Part shown: piece after piece, positions 10,190 to 19,898 of the stretch
How the letters are laid out: each line of letters starts with the position of its first letter
How positions within the stretch are numbered: position 1 is the stretch's first letter
Position numbers and translations under genes: made by a program
Notes under the pieces: model-generated
Database searches by the model: none
The model's input: the letters and a program-made list of their open reading frames with translations, nothing else
What the model was told of the DNA's origin: nothing
Assembly: GCA_002897895.1 (NCBI GenBank)
Contig: BDSY01000022.1
Coordinates: 1-64,000, forward strand
Direction: 5' to 3'
From: a bacterium BMS3Abin06
GTDB taxonomy: Bacteria; Nitrospirota; Thermodesulfovibrionia; UBA6902
Length of the DNA stretch: 64,000 bases

Positions 10190-10567
10190 ATGGAAGCACA
10201 GGATGAACAGAAGGGAGCCGTTAAGGAGAAGGAAGACGGCGCTCAGGGGAACGATATTCAACAGCACGAATTTAATGACCTGAACGATGGAGACAAACAA
10301 ACCGTCTCAAGGGACATTGAATTTCTGCTTGATATCCCTGTTGAGATCACCGTTCAGCTCGGCATGACAAGAATGCTTATAAAAGAACTCCTGCAGCTTG
10401 GCCAGGGATCGGTTGTTGAACTGGATAAGCTTGCGGGAGAACCGATGGAGATACTGGCTAACAACAGACTTGTTGCAAGGGGAGAAGTAGTGGTGGTAAA
10501 TGAAAAATTCGGTGTGAGGCTTACAGACATTATCAGCCCCACGGAAAGGCTGACAAGGTTGAAATGA
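10190..10567 (+). CDS. fliN: Flagellar motor switch protein FliN
   Basis: FLLDIPVEITVQLGMTRMLIKELLQLGQGSVVELDKLAGEP. Confidence 0.97.
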   Translation: MEAQDEQKGAVKEKEDGAQGNDIQQHEFNDLNDGDKQTVSRDIEFLLDIPVEITVQLGMTRMLIKELLQLGQGSVVELDKLAGEPMEILANNRLVARGEVVVVNEKFGVRLTDIISPTERLTRLK

Positions 10568-10875
10568 CGGGAACGTATATCCAGACGGCGGCGGCCCTTG
10601 TTTTTGTAATTCTTCTGATATTAGGCGCTGGATATATCATGCGGAAAAAACAGAACAGGTTTGGTCTGATGAGTATTGTCGGTTATCAGCCGTTCGGCCC
10701 CAAAAAGGGGGTTGCCGCATTAAAAATAGGGAAAGAGGTATTGATACTGGGAGTTACACCCAATGAAATGAGACTCCTGAAGATTTTTAAAGACAGCGAA
10801 CTTGACCTGGAGGAAATTGACGGGTTTCAGGGTAAGCTGGAAAAGATAAGAAAGATGGGAGCGCAAAGAAATTGA
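10564..10875 (+). CDS. fliO: Flagellar biosynthetic protein FliO
   Basis: Short single-TM protein between fliN and fliP. Confidence 0.85.
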   Translation: MTGTYIQTAAALVFVILLILGAGYIMRKKQNRFGLMSIVGYQPFGPKKGVAALKIGKEVLILGVTPNEMRLLKIFKDSELDLEEIDGFQGKLEKIRKMGAQRN

Positions 10876-11639
10876 AAACCGGGAAATTCAAAACGCAAAT
10901 TGCAGGTTTTCAACCGCGCGGCTCCGGGTTTAAAAAATCTGTTATGACGGCTGCCTTTCTCTGGACTTTCATCTTCATTATGGCGTCTCCTGCTTATGCA
11001 ATTGATTTCAAGCAAATAAACAGCCCCCTGATTGAGATATTCCTTATCATCAGCTTTCTTTCTTTTTTGCCCGCAGTGCTTATCATGTTTACTTCTTTTA
11101 CCCGTATTGTTGTTGTACTCTCCTTTCTGCGGCATGCATTCGGAGGACAGCAGATACCGCCGAATCCGGTAATTATCGGACTTTCCTTATTCCTGACTTT
11201 TTTTGTTATGTCTCCTACGATAAATGTAATTAATGAGAAAGCACTGACTCCCTATATAGAAGAAGAGGTGAGTTTTGGAGATGCAATTGATGAGGCTGTG
11301 CCGCCGCTGAAGGAATTTATGCTGAGACAGACGAGGCAAAAGGATATTGCATTGTTTGCCGGCCTCTCAAAGAGGAAGATTCCTCAATCGCCTATGGAAT
11401 TATCAATGAGCGTTCTTGTCCCTGCCTTTGCAATAAGTGAATTAAAGACAGCATTTGAAATAGGTTTTTTGCTCTTTCTGCCTTTTTTGATAGTAGATAT
11501 GGTAGTAGCAAGCATACTTCTGAGTATGGGAATGATGATGCTGCCGCCCGTGATGATTTCACTTCCTTTTAAACTGCTTCTATTTGTGCTTGTTGACGGG
11601 TGGAACCTGATTGTAGGATCAATGATGAGGAGTTTCTGA
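10872..11639 (+). CDS. fliP: Flagellar biosynthetic protein FliP
   Basis: MFTSFTRIVVVLSFLRHAFGGQQIPPN; TTG start overlapping the fliO stop, or internal ATG at 10944. Confidence 0.96.
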   Translation: MKTGKFKTQIAGFQPRGSGFKKSVMTAAFLWTFIFIMASPAYAIDFKQINSPLIEIFLIISFLSFLPAVLIMFTSFTRIVVVLSFLRHAFGGQQIPPNPVIIGLSLFLTFFVMSPTINVINEKALTPYIEEEVSFGDAIDEAVPPLKEFMLRQTRQKDIALFAGLSKRKIPQSPMELSMSVLVPAFAISELKTAFEIGFLLFLPFLIVDMVVASILLSMGMMMLPPVMISLPFKLLLFVLVDGWNLIVGSMMRSF

Positions 11640-11908
11640 TGACACTTGATCTTGTTAAAGAGATATCGGCAGATGTATTCAGAACTGTTTTATACGTGGC
11701 CGGGCCTCCGCTTCTCGCAGGTCTGGCAATAGGGCTTCTTGTCGGTTTTTTCCAGACCATAACGCAGATACAGGAAATGACGCTGACATTTGTGCCGAAA
11801 ATGCTGGTGGTTTTTGCATGCCTTTTTTTCCTTATGCCCTGGATGTCGGAAAAACTTATGACATTTACGACAAACCTCATAACGAATATACCGTCTTATA
11901 TAAGATGA
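11639..11908 (+). CDS. fliQ: Flagellar biosynthetic protein FliQ
   Basis: MTLDLVKEISADVFRTVLYVAGPPLLAGLAIGLLVGFFQTITQIQEMTL; ATG overlaps the fliP stop, listed ORF starts 13 codons upstream. Confidence 0.95.
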   Translation: MTLDLVKEISADVFRTVLYVAGPPLLAGLAIGLLVGFFQTITQIQEMTLTFVPKMLVVFACLFFLMPWMSEKLMTFTTNLITNIPSYIR

Positions 11909-11950
11909 GAACTATTAGGAATAAGCAATAACGAACGATGAACGAACTTA
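11909..11950 (+). repeat. Degenerate heptad tract across the fliQ-fliR junction and fliR start
   Basis: gaactat taggaat aagcaat aacgaac gatgaac gaactta. Confidence 0.7.
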
Positions 11951-12714
11951 TGCTGAATGACATGGAGACTTTTTCTAAATACATACCGGCTTTTCTGTTT
12001 ATCCTGCTCAGGGTGGGGATATTTATCAATCTGTTCCCGGTTATCGGAGCTAAACAGCTGCCTGTACAATTCAGAATAGGTCTGGCGGTTTTTATAGCGT
12101 TTCTTTTGACGCCGGTTGTGAAATTTGAAATTGTGGAAAACAATATTCCGATGATGATTGTCAGGGAGATTTTTATGGGTCTGGCCCTCGGACTCACTGT
12201 CCGGTTTCTTTTTTTAGCGGTAAATATGGCCGGGACATTTATCAGCCATACCATGGGGATGTCGATTGCCACGACATTTAACCCGGAGATAGGTCAGTCC
12301 ACACAGATTTCAGAGGCTTACGGCATTATGGCCATGCTTTTTTTTCTCGTAACGGACATCCATCATGATCTGATTTTTATTATTGTGAAAAGCTTTGAAT
12401 TACTGCCTGCCGGACAGTTGAATATCAAACCCATGATATTGCAGGTGCTCTCCCTCTGTAACACCCTCTTTGTTATCGGGCTGAAAATCGGTGCGCCTGT
12501 TATGGTTGGTATAGTTGTGATTTACCTGCTGTCGGGATTTTTATACAAGGCAGCGCCGCAGATGAACATATTTTTTGTAATTATGCCACTGAATATTTTC
12601 GTAGGGTTCCTGTTGATAATACTGAGTATCCCTGTTTTTGAATATGTCCTTAATATGGAGTTCAGTAATATGCGGAGAGAAATGATGCGTCTTATTATGA
12701 TGGCGAAAGGGTGA
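11938..12714 (+). CDS. fliR: Flagellar biosynthetic protein FliR
   Basis: Multi-TM FliR-family ORF in fliPQR-flhB order. Confidence 0.95.
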   Translation: MNELMLNDMETFSKYIPAFLFILLRVGIFINLFPVIGAKQLPVQFRIGLAVFIAFLLTPVVKFEIVENNIPMMIVREIFMGLALGLTVRFLFLAVNMAGTFISHTMGMSIATTFNPEIGQSTQISEAYGIMAMLFFLVTDIHHDLIFIIVKSFELLPAGQLNIKPMILQVLSLCNTLFVIGLKIGAPVMVGIVVIYLLSGFLYKAAPQMNIFFVIMPLNIFVGFLLIILSIPVFEYVLNMEFSNMRREMMRLIMMAKG

Positions 12715-12715
12715 A

Positions 12716-12750
12716 GAATTATGAATTACGAATTACGAATTACGAATTTA
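12716..12750. repeat. Heptanucleotide tract GAATTAC-type
   Basis: gaattatgaattacgaattacgaattacgaattta between fliR and flhB. Confidence 0.92.
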
Positions 12751-12791
12751 TGACGGCATATTAAATGGATTTAAGAGTTAAAGGATAGAAA

Positions 12792-13832
12792 ATGGCGGAT
12801 GATAGTTTTCAGGAAAAAACAGAACAGGCGACTTCGCAAAAGAAGCAGAAGGCGAAGGATAAGGGGCAGGTTGCAAGAAGCCGCGATCTTACTTCGATGT
12901 TTGCCATGGGCGGAATAGTCATGATTTTTTATTTTGGCGGAAAATATTTTTTTATAAACCTGGCTGATATGATGGGTGGAATTTTGAGTTTCCGGTATGG
13001 AAGCAATCCCACGCATGTGACCGGGATTGCGGTTCTGCAGGGCATGCAGATACTTGCTCCTTTTTTCCTGGTTTCATTAGTATCGGTTATTTTCATAAGC
13101 GTGGTACAGGGAGGGTTTGTAAAAAAGGAGATCAAGATTGAGATAGAAAAGCTTAATCCCGTTGAAGGGATTAAGAAACTGTTTTCCATAAAAGGCCTGA
13201 CCGAGCTATTAAAAAGCATGTTGAAGTTTTCTGTCGGAGGATGGATTACCTATTACATTATCAAGAAAGATATGAAGGTGCTGCCGACGCTTTCGGCTAT
13301 GGCGACGAATGACATGATAAGAATGTCGGGTAAATTGATTATGGATGCCATTATCACAGCTTTTTTTTACTTCATGGTTATAGCCATCATCAGCTATTTT
13401 CTGGAAAAATGGCAATTTGAACGGTCTTTAAGAATGACAAAACAGGAGATCAAAGAGGAACAAAAAGAAATCGATGGGGATCCATTGATAAAGTCAAGAA
13501 TAAGGAGCATCCAGAGGGAAGCGGCAAGAAAACGTATGATGCAGGAAGTGCCGAAGGCAACCGTAGTAATCACCAACCCGCAGCATTTAGCCATTGCGAT
13601 TAAATATGTTGACAAGGAAATGTCTGCGCCTAAGATCGTGGCAAAAGGAGCGGGTGTTATAGCCGCAAAGATAAAAGAGATCGCGGCAGAGAATGGTGTT
13701 CCGGTTGTTGAAGATAAGCCTGTTGCGAGGGCCCTGTTTAAGCTTGAATTGAATGCATTTATCCCGCAGGAGCTTTACGTGGCTGTTGCCAGGGTACTGG
13801 CATATATCTATAAACTTAAAGGACGGATATGA
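12792..13832 (+). CDS. flhB: Flagellar biosynthetic protein FlhB
   Basis: EKTEQATSQKKQKAKDKGQVARSRDL; autocleavage motif NPQH. Confidence 0.97.
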   Translation: MADDSFQEKTEQATSQKKQKAKDKGQVARSRDLTSMFAMGGIVMIFYFGGKYFFINLADMMGGILSFRYGSNPTHVTGIAVLQGMQILAPFFLVSLVSVIFISVVQGGFVKKEIKIEIEKLNPVEGIKKLFSIKGLTELLKSMLKFSVGGWITYYIIKKDMKVLPTLSAMATNDMIRMSGKLIMDAIITAFFYFMVIAIISYFLEKWQFERSLRMTKQEIKEEQKEIDGDPLIKSRIRSIQREAARKRMMQEVPKATVVITNPQHLAIAIKYVDKEMSAPKIVAKGAGVIAAKIKEIAAENGVPVVEDKPVARALFKLELNAFIPQELYVAVARVLAYIYKLKGRI

Positions 13833-15862
13833 AATTTTTAGCATTGCTTCGAAACAGACAGGATATAATCGTTGCCGTATTGATGGTATCGGTCATTGGC
13901 GTGATGATTCTTCCTGTGCCGCCTTTTTTACTTGATATATTGCTGACACTTTCAATCTCGCTCTCGATAACGATTCTTATCACATCAATTTATATTAAAA
14001 AACCCCTTGAATTTTCCGTTCTGCCTTCAGTGCTTCTTATGGCCACACTTTACAGGCTTTCGCTGAACGTTGCGACTACAAGATTAATACTCTTAAAGGG
14101 GAACGAGGGAGTGGATGCAGCAGGACAGGTTATCAAATCTTTCGGGAGCTTTGTGGTTGGCGGGAACTATGCGGTCGGGATAATAATCTTCCTGATACTG
14201 GTTATCGTTAATTTTGTTGTCATAACAAAAGGGTCCGGCAGGATAGCTGAGGTTGCGGCAAGATTTACACTCGATGCAATGCCGGGCAAGCAGATGGCCA
14301 TTGATGCTGATCTGAACAGCGGCCTTATAGATGATGCCGAGGCCCGTATGCGGAGGGAGCTCATTGCAAAGGAGGCCGACTATTACGGGTCCATGGACGG
14401 GGCCAGCAAGTTCGTAAGGGGTGATGCGGTCGCAGGACTGATTATAACTGCAATCAACATAATCGGCGGACTTATCATCGGTACATTACAATTAGGCATG
14501 CCGGTTGTAGATGCCGCGACTACATATACTATACTTACCATCGGTGACGGACTTGTCTCCCAGATTCCGGCGCTTTTAATATCAACCGCATCGGGCATAG
14601 TGGTCAGCCGTGCAGGCTCGGACAGCGACATCGGGAAGGATATCAGCGAACAGGTGCTGGTAAATCCAAAAGTGCTTGTTACGGTAGCCGGAGTCCTGAT
14701 GGCTCTCGCTTTTGTCCCCGGACTCCCTCATGTGCCTTTTTTTCTTATATCGGCAGCCTCCGGGGGAATGGCATATATTCTGATAAAAATGCCTCCCGAG
14801 GAAGAGGAGACCGCTGAGGCCCCTGCAGAACCGGCATCAGAGGAACCGCAAATAGAATCTTTTCTTGAGCTTGACCCGCTCAGTCTTGAAATCGGTTACG
14901 GACTCATCCCGCTTGTTGATGAAAGCAGCGGGGAGCTGCTTGGAAAGATCAAGGCAATGAGAAGACAGCTTGCGTCGGAGTTCGGCTTTATCGTGCCGCC
15001 TATTCATATTAAGGACAACCTTCAATTGAGACCGCATGAATACAGTTTCATGATCCGTGGAATCGAGATTGCAAAGGGCGAAGTGATGATGGGACACTGG
15101 CTTGCTGTCGAATCCGGCGATGCCGAGAAAATTGAAGGTATTCCAACCAAGGAGCCGGCATTCGGGCTTCCGGCTTACTGGATTGATAAAAATAATGTAG
15201 AGAAGGCACAGCTCTCCGGGTATATGGTGGTGGATCCGGCTACTATCATCGGCACACACATTACCGAACTTATCAGAGAATATTCATGGGAGCTCCTCAC
15301 AAGGGCTGAAACTCAAAGCCTGCTGGATAACATTTCAAAGACTTATCCAAAGATTGTTGAAGAGCTTATTCCGGCAAATCTCACACTCGGCGCTGTTCAG
15401 CGTGTACTTCAGAATCTCCTGAAAGAGAGAGTGCCTATCAAGGATATTATGGCAATTTTTGATACTTTGCTTGATTACTCTCCGAAAATAAAAGATCCTG
15501 AAGTGCTTACCGAGTATGTACGCCAGGCCCTCTCCAGGACGATTACAAAGCAGTATGTGAATGATAACGGCAGGCTGCCCGTCTTTACGCTTGATCCGGT
15601 ATTTGAGAGAATGCTGTCTCAGGCTGAGGGAGGGAATATCAACCCTGATGTCATAAGCAGACTTGCAAAGAGCATAGAGGGGGTTCTTTCTTCAGGCAGG
15701 ATTAAAGGCTCACAGCCTGTTATCCTCTGCTCTTCCAATATCAGGAGATACCTCCGGAAGATTGTAGAACGGATTTCATCTGCTATTGTGGTGCTTTCAA
15801 GTGCGGAAATTATATCCACCACAAATCTGGATATAATGGGGATGGTGAAGTATGAGAATTAA
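13829..15862 (+). CDS. flhA: Flagellar biosynthesis protein FlhA
   Basis: Multi-TM N-terminus, MPGKQMAIDADLNSGLIDDAEAR, large cytoplasmic domain. Confidence 0.98.
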   Translation: MKFLALLRNRQDIIVAVLMVSVIGVMILPVPPFLLDILLTLSISLSITILITSIYIKKPLEFSVLPSVLLMATLYRLSLNVATTRLILLKGNEGVDAAGQVIKSFGSFVVGGNYAVGIIIFLILVIVNFVVITKGSGRIAEVAARFTLDAMPGKQMAIDADLNSGLIDDAEARMRRELIAKEADYYGSMDGASKFVRGDAVAGLIITAINIIGGLIIGTLQLGMPVVDAATTYTILTIGDGLVSQIPALLISTASGIVVSRAGSDSDIGKDISEQVLVNPKVLVTVAGVLMALAFVPGLPHVPFFLISAASGGMAYILIKMPPEEEETAEAPAEPASEEPQIESFLELDPLSLEIGYGLIPLVDESSGELLGKIKAMRRQLASEFGFIVPPIHIKDNLQLRPHEYSFMIRGIEIAKGEVMMGHWLAVESGDAEKIEGIPTKEPAFGLPAYWIDKNNVEKAQLSGYMVVDPATIIGTHITELIREYSWELLTRAETQSLLDNISKTYPKIVEELIPANLTLGAVQRVLQNLLKERVPIKDIMAIFDTLLDYSPKIKDPEVLTEYVRQALSRTITKQYVNDNGRLPVFTLDPVFERMLSQAEGGNINPDVISRLAKSIEGVLSSGRIKGSQPVILCSSNIRRYLRKIVERISSAIVVLSSAEIISTTNLDIMGMVKYEN

Positions 15863-16931
15863 AAAAATACAGGCGAAAAATTTCAGGCAGGCCCTTGCAC
15901 TCGTAAAAAAGGAACTTGGAGCGGATGCAGTAATTCTCTCATCAGAAGACAAAAAAGGATCGAGACCGTATGTGGAGGTTACGGCGGCAATTGATTATGA
16001 CTTAGAGACGGACAATAGCGGGAGTTATTCTCCGGCGACGGTATCTTCAGCCGGTATCAGCAGTAAAAGCGAATTTGCAGAATTGAAAAAAGAAATAAAA
16101 AGTCTGATGGAATGTATTGAGACAATGCGAAGCAGTGGTTTTGAATTGAGGCTGCCGGAGGAAAGAAAAAAAATGTTCAATTTCCTGAGAGAAAGATCAA
16201 TAAAAGATGAGTTTGCTCTCAAACTTGCAGCAAAGGCTGAGGATACGGATGATCTTGAAGCGCTCATCTCCAAAGAGATAAATTTCCTGCCCCCTTTCAG
16301 GAGTAAGTCGCCGGGCGAAGAAAAAGTATCTTTTAATGGCGGCAAAAGGATAGCAATGCTTATCGGGCCTACCGGGGTGGGAAAGACAACCACTATTGCA
16401 AAGCTCGCTTCAAAGGCAATAAAGGAAGGCCGGAAGGTGGGAATGATCAGCATCGATTCATACAAGATAGGCGCTGCTGAACAGATACGGATATATGCAA
16501 GGATGATAGGTATTCCTCTTGATATAGTCTCGAATGTGGAAAGTTTAGAGGAAAGCATAAAGAAATTTTACGACAGGGATATCGTGCTTATAGATACAAG
16601 CGGCCGGAACCCCGAAGACAGGGAATATATCAAAGGGCTTAAGGATATTTACAGCACAGGGTTGCCCATTGAGACCCAGCTGTTATTGAGCACATCAAGT
16701 GACTGTGATTTTCTCATGAGTACACACGAATATTACAGGTCTCTGCCGATAGATTATATAGCCTTTACAAAAACAGACGAGGCTGTGAAATTAGGCTCTA
16801 TATATAACCTGTGCCGTCTTTATCAGAAGCCGGTTGCATATATAACCACAGGGCAGAGGGTGCCGGGTAATATTGAGTTTGCGGACAGCAGAAGGTTGAC
16901 AAATCTCATTTTAAGAACAGGGAGTGCATAA
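15852..16931 (+). CDS. flhF: Flagellar biosynthesis GTPase FlhF
   Basis: SRP-type GTPase, GPTGVGKTTTIAKLAS, downstream of flhA. Confidence 0.95.
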   Translation: MRIKKIQAKNFRQALALVKKELGADAVILSSEDKKGSRPYVEVTAAIDYDLETDNSGSYSPATVSSAGISSKSEFAELKKEIKSLMECIETMRSSGFELRLPEERKKMFNFLRERSIKDEFALKLAAKAEDTDDLEALISKEINFLPPFRSKSPGEEKVSFNGGKRIAMLIGPTGVGKTTTIAKLASKAIKEGRKVGMISIDSYKIGAAEQIRIYARMIGIPLDIVSNVESLEESIKKFYDRDIVLIDTSGRNPEDREYIKGLKDIYSTGLPIETQLLLSTSSDCDFLMSTHEYYRSLPIDYIAFTKTDEAVKLGSIYNLCRLYQKPVAYITTGQRVPGNIEFADSRRLTNLILRTGSA

Positions 16932-17752
16932 TGAATACTGCAGAGAGAAAAGTGGTTAGAACAATAGCTGTGGCCAGCGGTAAAGGAGGTGTCGGAAAGA
17001 CGAATATTACTGCAAATCTTGCAATAGGCTTCAGTAAACTCAACAAAAAGGTGCTGGTCTTTGATGCTGATCTCGGGCTCAGCAATATCGATGTTATTCT
17101 GAATCTCGCCACGAAATATAACATCAAACACCTGTTCAGCGGAGAAAAAAAATTGAAGGATCTCATTGTTGACGGTCCCCAGGGGATAAAGGTGCTTCCT
17201 GCAAGTTCCGGTGTCCAGGAGCTGACCGAGCTTGATGAGTTCCAGAGGTTGCGGCTTGTTGAGGAGTTTGAGTCATATGACGGCGGAGTGGATTACCTTT
17301 TAATTGATACATCGTCAGGCATATCTTCAAATGTTGCATTTTTCTGTGTGGCTGCGCAGGAGATTATTATTGTCGCTTCGCCCGAACCTACGGCGCTGAC
17401 CGATGCATATGCGCTGATAAAGGTCCTTTTTACAAAATATCAGGAAAAGAATTTCAAGGTGCTGGTTAATGATGTAAAAGATGAAAAAGAGGCGGCTGAT
17501 GTCTACAGAAGGCTTTCGACTGCAGCGGAAAGGTTTCTGAGTATATCTCTCGATTACACCGGTTATGTGCCCCATGACGAACATGTACCGAAGGCCGTTC
17601 GCCGGCAAAAGGCGCTGATTGATATTTATCCTGACAGTAAAGCAGCAAAGAGTTTGTTGAGGATTTCGGAAAGACTCATGAATGACGACAGCAGCAATGT
17701 CAAAGGAACGCTGCAATTTTTTCTCGGAGGTCTTCTGAACGCAAAATGTTAA
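16931..17752 (+). CDS. flhG: MinD-like flagellar number ATPase FlhG (FleN)
   Basis: ASGKGGVGKTNITANLAIG; downstream of flhF. Confidence 0.95.
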   Translation: MNTAERKVVRTIAVASGKGGVGKTNITANLAIGFSKLNKKVLVFDADLGLSNIDVILNLATKYNIKHLFSGEKKLKDLIVDGPQGIKVLPASSGVQELTELDEFQRLRLVEEFESYDGGVDYLLIDTSSGISSNVAFFCVAAQEIIIVASPEPTALTDAYALIKVLFTKYQEKNFKVLVNDVKDEKEAADVYRRLSTAAERFLSISLDYTGYVPHDEHVPKAVRRQKALIDIYPDSKAAKSLLRISERLMNDDSSNVKGTLQFFLGGLLNAKC

Positions 17753-18483
17753 AGTACAAAGAAGAAATAAAAGAAGAAAGAAAAGAGCAGGTAATAAAGG
17801 AATTTTTGCCTTATATCAAATATACTGCTTACAGGTTTTCCTGGAAACTGCCCCGGCATGTAACCATAGACGATCTTATAAGTGTCGGCCTTATGGGGCT
17901 GATGGACGCACTTAGCCGCTTTCAGCCCGGCAAGGTTAAACTGAAAACTTATGCTGAATTGCGTATAAAAGGCGCAATGATCGATGAACTGAGGGCAACG
18001 GCGTGGATACCGAGGTCAATGAGGAAAAAAATTGAGGGAATTAACAATGCCCGCATGAAGCTTGAAAAGAAACATGGCAGAAAGCCCGATGATGTCGAGG
18101 TTGCAAAGTCAATGAAAATGCCCCTTAAGGATTATTTCAAAATACTTCAATACGCAACCTGCTCAAATCCTGTAAGACTGGAGGACTTTAAAAACAGCAA
18201 ATATGCAGACAGCGATCTGAATATAACAGAGTGCATAGCCGATCCCAAGGCAAAGAGCCCACTCAGTATACTTGAAGAAAAGGATACAAAGAAAAGGCTG
18301 GGAGGGTTAATAGATACCCTGCCCCACAAAGAGAAAATGGTTCTGGCTCTTTATTACTATGAGGAACTTACAATGCAGGAGATAGGGAGGGTGCTGAATA
18401 TTACAGAATCACGGGTCTGTCAGATTCACAGCCAGGCTCTTGGAAAACTTAAGGAAAAGATTAAAAAAGAAGTGAAGAACTGA
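17746..18483 (+). CDS. fliA: RNA polymerase sigma factor FliA (sigma-28)
   Basis: DDLISVGLMGLMDALSRF, AELRIKGAMIDELRATAWIPRSMR, sigma region 4 helix-turn-helix. Confidence 0.96.
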   Translation: MLKYKEEIKEERKEQVIKEFLPYIKYTAYRFSWKLPRHVTIDDLISVGLMGLMDALSRFQPGKVKLKTYAELRIKGAMIDELRATAWIPRSMRKKIEGINNARMKLEKKHGRKPDDVEVAKSMKMPLKDYFKILQYATCSNPVRLEDFKNSKYADSDLNITECIADPKAKSPLSILEEKDTKKRLGGLIDTLPHKEKMVLALYYYEELTMQEIGRVLNITESRVCQIHSQALGKLKEKIKKEVKN

Positions 18484-18497
18484 ATGGCAAGAGTATG

Positions 18498-18630
18498 GTA
18501 ACTATTCAGGCAGGCACAAAGGCACATAGTGGCAAAGGCACAAAGTGAAAAAAAGGATGAAAAACTTTTCTTGTATTTCTGTAACCCTTTGTGCCTATGT
18601 GCCTTTGCCACTTTGCGCCTGAGTAGTTAC
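18498..18630. repeat. Imperfect inverted repeat built of 8-bp words (AAAGGCAC type), copy 1
   Basis: Left arm gtaactattcaggcaggcacaaaggcacatagtggcaaaggcac; right arm gtgcctatgtgcctttgccactttgcgcctgagtagttac. Confidence 0.85.
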
Positions 18631-18697
18631 ACAGTATGAAAAAAGTCCCCTTTTAACTTTCCCATAGTCATGGGGGAGGGGGGGTGATTATTTAAAC

Positions 18698-18865
18698 ATG
18701 GCGATTGAAGGATTGGGAAACACATACGGGATCCCGGCAATAAAAAAGGAAGAGGAGCCTGTGATGAATCAGAGGAGAAAGCAAAAGAAGGATTCCGGGA
18801 AAGGCAGGAAAAGAGAAAATGATGAAAAGAAAAAAAAGCAGGGGAAAATTGATATCAGGGTATAG
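18698..18865 (+). CDS. Small lysine-rich hypothetical protein
   Basis: ATG-initiated 55 aa ORF: MAIEGLGNTYGIPAIKKEEEPVMNQRRKQKKDSGKGRKRENDEKKKKQGKIDIRV; not in the supplied ORF list. Confidence 0.5.
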   Translation: MAIEGLGNTYGIPAIKKEEEPVMNQRRKQKKDSGKGRKRENDEKKKKQGKIDIRV

Positions 18866-18908
18866 GGGATATTTTCCCTGCATGGGAAAAAGTTTCCCGG
18901 CTGATACT

Positions 18909-18944
18909 GAATTAGGAATTACGAATTACGAATTACGAATTATT
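18909..18944. repeat. Heptanucleotide tract GAATTAC-type
   Basis: gaattaggaattacgaattacgaattacgaattat upstream of flgF. Confidence 0.92.
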
Positions 18945-19105
18945 CAGAGGATATTAACAAGTCATGAAATGTTGCTGGATATGATGCTGAACCGGCTTCA
19001 GCATAAGATAAAACTACTTAATTACAGGAACCTGGATCAGATACGGGATGGCGGTTTAAAGGCTCGTGTCCGCTATTGCGGATTGGCGGTGGGTTTTATT
19101 CAGTC

Positions 19106-19121
19106 TGGCACAGGGTTTGCA
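19106..19121 (+). promoter_or_regulatory. Sigma-54 promoter upstream of flgF
   Basis: TGGCACAGGGTTTGCA with the canonical 10-nt spacing between GG and GC. Confidence 0.75.
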
Positions 19122-19134
19122 TTATAACTGAATT

Positions 19135-19842
19135 ATGTATAAGGGAATCTACATAGCGCTCTCAGGGGCAATGCTGAAAAGCAGGCATATGGATATCTTT
19201 GCCCAGAATATTGCTAACGCAAATACAACAGGCTACAAGAAGGAGCGGATTTCTTTCAGGGACTATATAATCCCGGTGGATAACAACCCCGGTTCCAGGC
19301 CGGACGGACGGGTAATGACTGAACTTTCGGGCATAGTAACCGATTTTTCCGAAGGCAGTCTTATAATGACGGGCAATCCTCTTGACCTTGCTATAAACGG
19401 TGAAGGCTTTTTTACGCTCGAAGGGGACAGATACACAAGGAATGGGAATTTCAGGATCAGCAGTGACGGTTACCTTGTAACCCAGGACGGGGTAAAGGTT
19501 CTGGGCGACGGCGGTCCGATTGCCGTACAGGGAAGCAATATAGATATCACCCCGTCGGGAGAGATCATTGTAGATGACATATCCGTGGGCAGGCTGAAGA
19601 TAGCCGGTTTCCCTGACAAGGGAGTTCTTTCAAAATTGAGCGGGGGAATGTTTACTGCAAAGAAGGGTGGAGTAAGAGTAGATTCCGGTATCAGCCAGGG
19701 CTTTTTGGAAGGTTCGAATCTGAATGTGATCCGGGAGATGGTACGGATGCTGAAGTCTCTCAGGGAATTTGAGAGTTATCAGAAGATGATTCAGGTCTTT
19801 GATGAAGCGGCATCAAAGACAATAAATGAAATGGGACGGTAA
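19135..19842 (+). CDS. flgF: Flagellar basal-body rod protein FlgF
   Basis: MYKGIYIALSGAMLKSRHMDIFAQNIANANTTGYKKE. Confidence 0.93.
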   Translation: MYKGIYIALSGAMLKSRHMDIFAQNIANANTTGYKKERISFRDYIIPVDNNPGSRPDGRVMTELSGIVTDFSEGSLIMTGNPLDLAINGEGFFTLEGDRYTRNGNFRISSDGYLVTQDGVKVLGDGGPIAVQGSNIDITPSGEIIVDDISVGRLKIAGFPDKGVLSKLSGGMFTAKKGGVRVDSGISQGFLEGSNLNVIREMVRMLKSLREFESYQKMIQVFDEAASKTINEMGR

Positions 19843-19848
19843 TAATAT

Positions 19849-19872
19849 AATTAGGAATTAGGAATTAGGAAT
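19849..19872. repeat. Heptanucleotide tract AATTAGG-type
   Basis: aattaggaattaggaattaggaat between flgF and flgG. Confidence 0.9.
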
Positions 19873-19898
19873 AAAAATTTGACGTAGGGGGGTATTGA

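Noticed and set aside
16025-16558. Minus-strand 177 aa ORF opposite flhF
   Set aside because: Antisense to the conserved FlhF G-domain; low plausibility.
18819-19127. 102 aa ORF between fliA and flgF
   Set aside because: Reads through the GAATTAC repeat (ITNYELRII) and the sigma-54 site; overlaps the better-supported small ORF at 18698-18865 in another frame.
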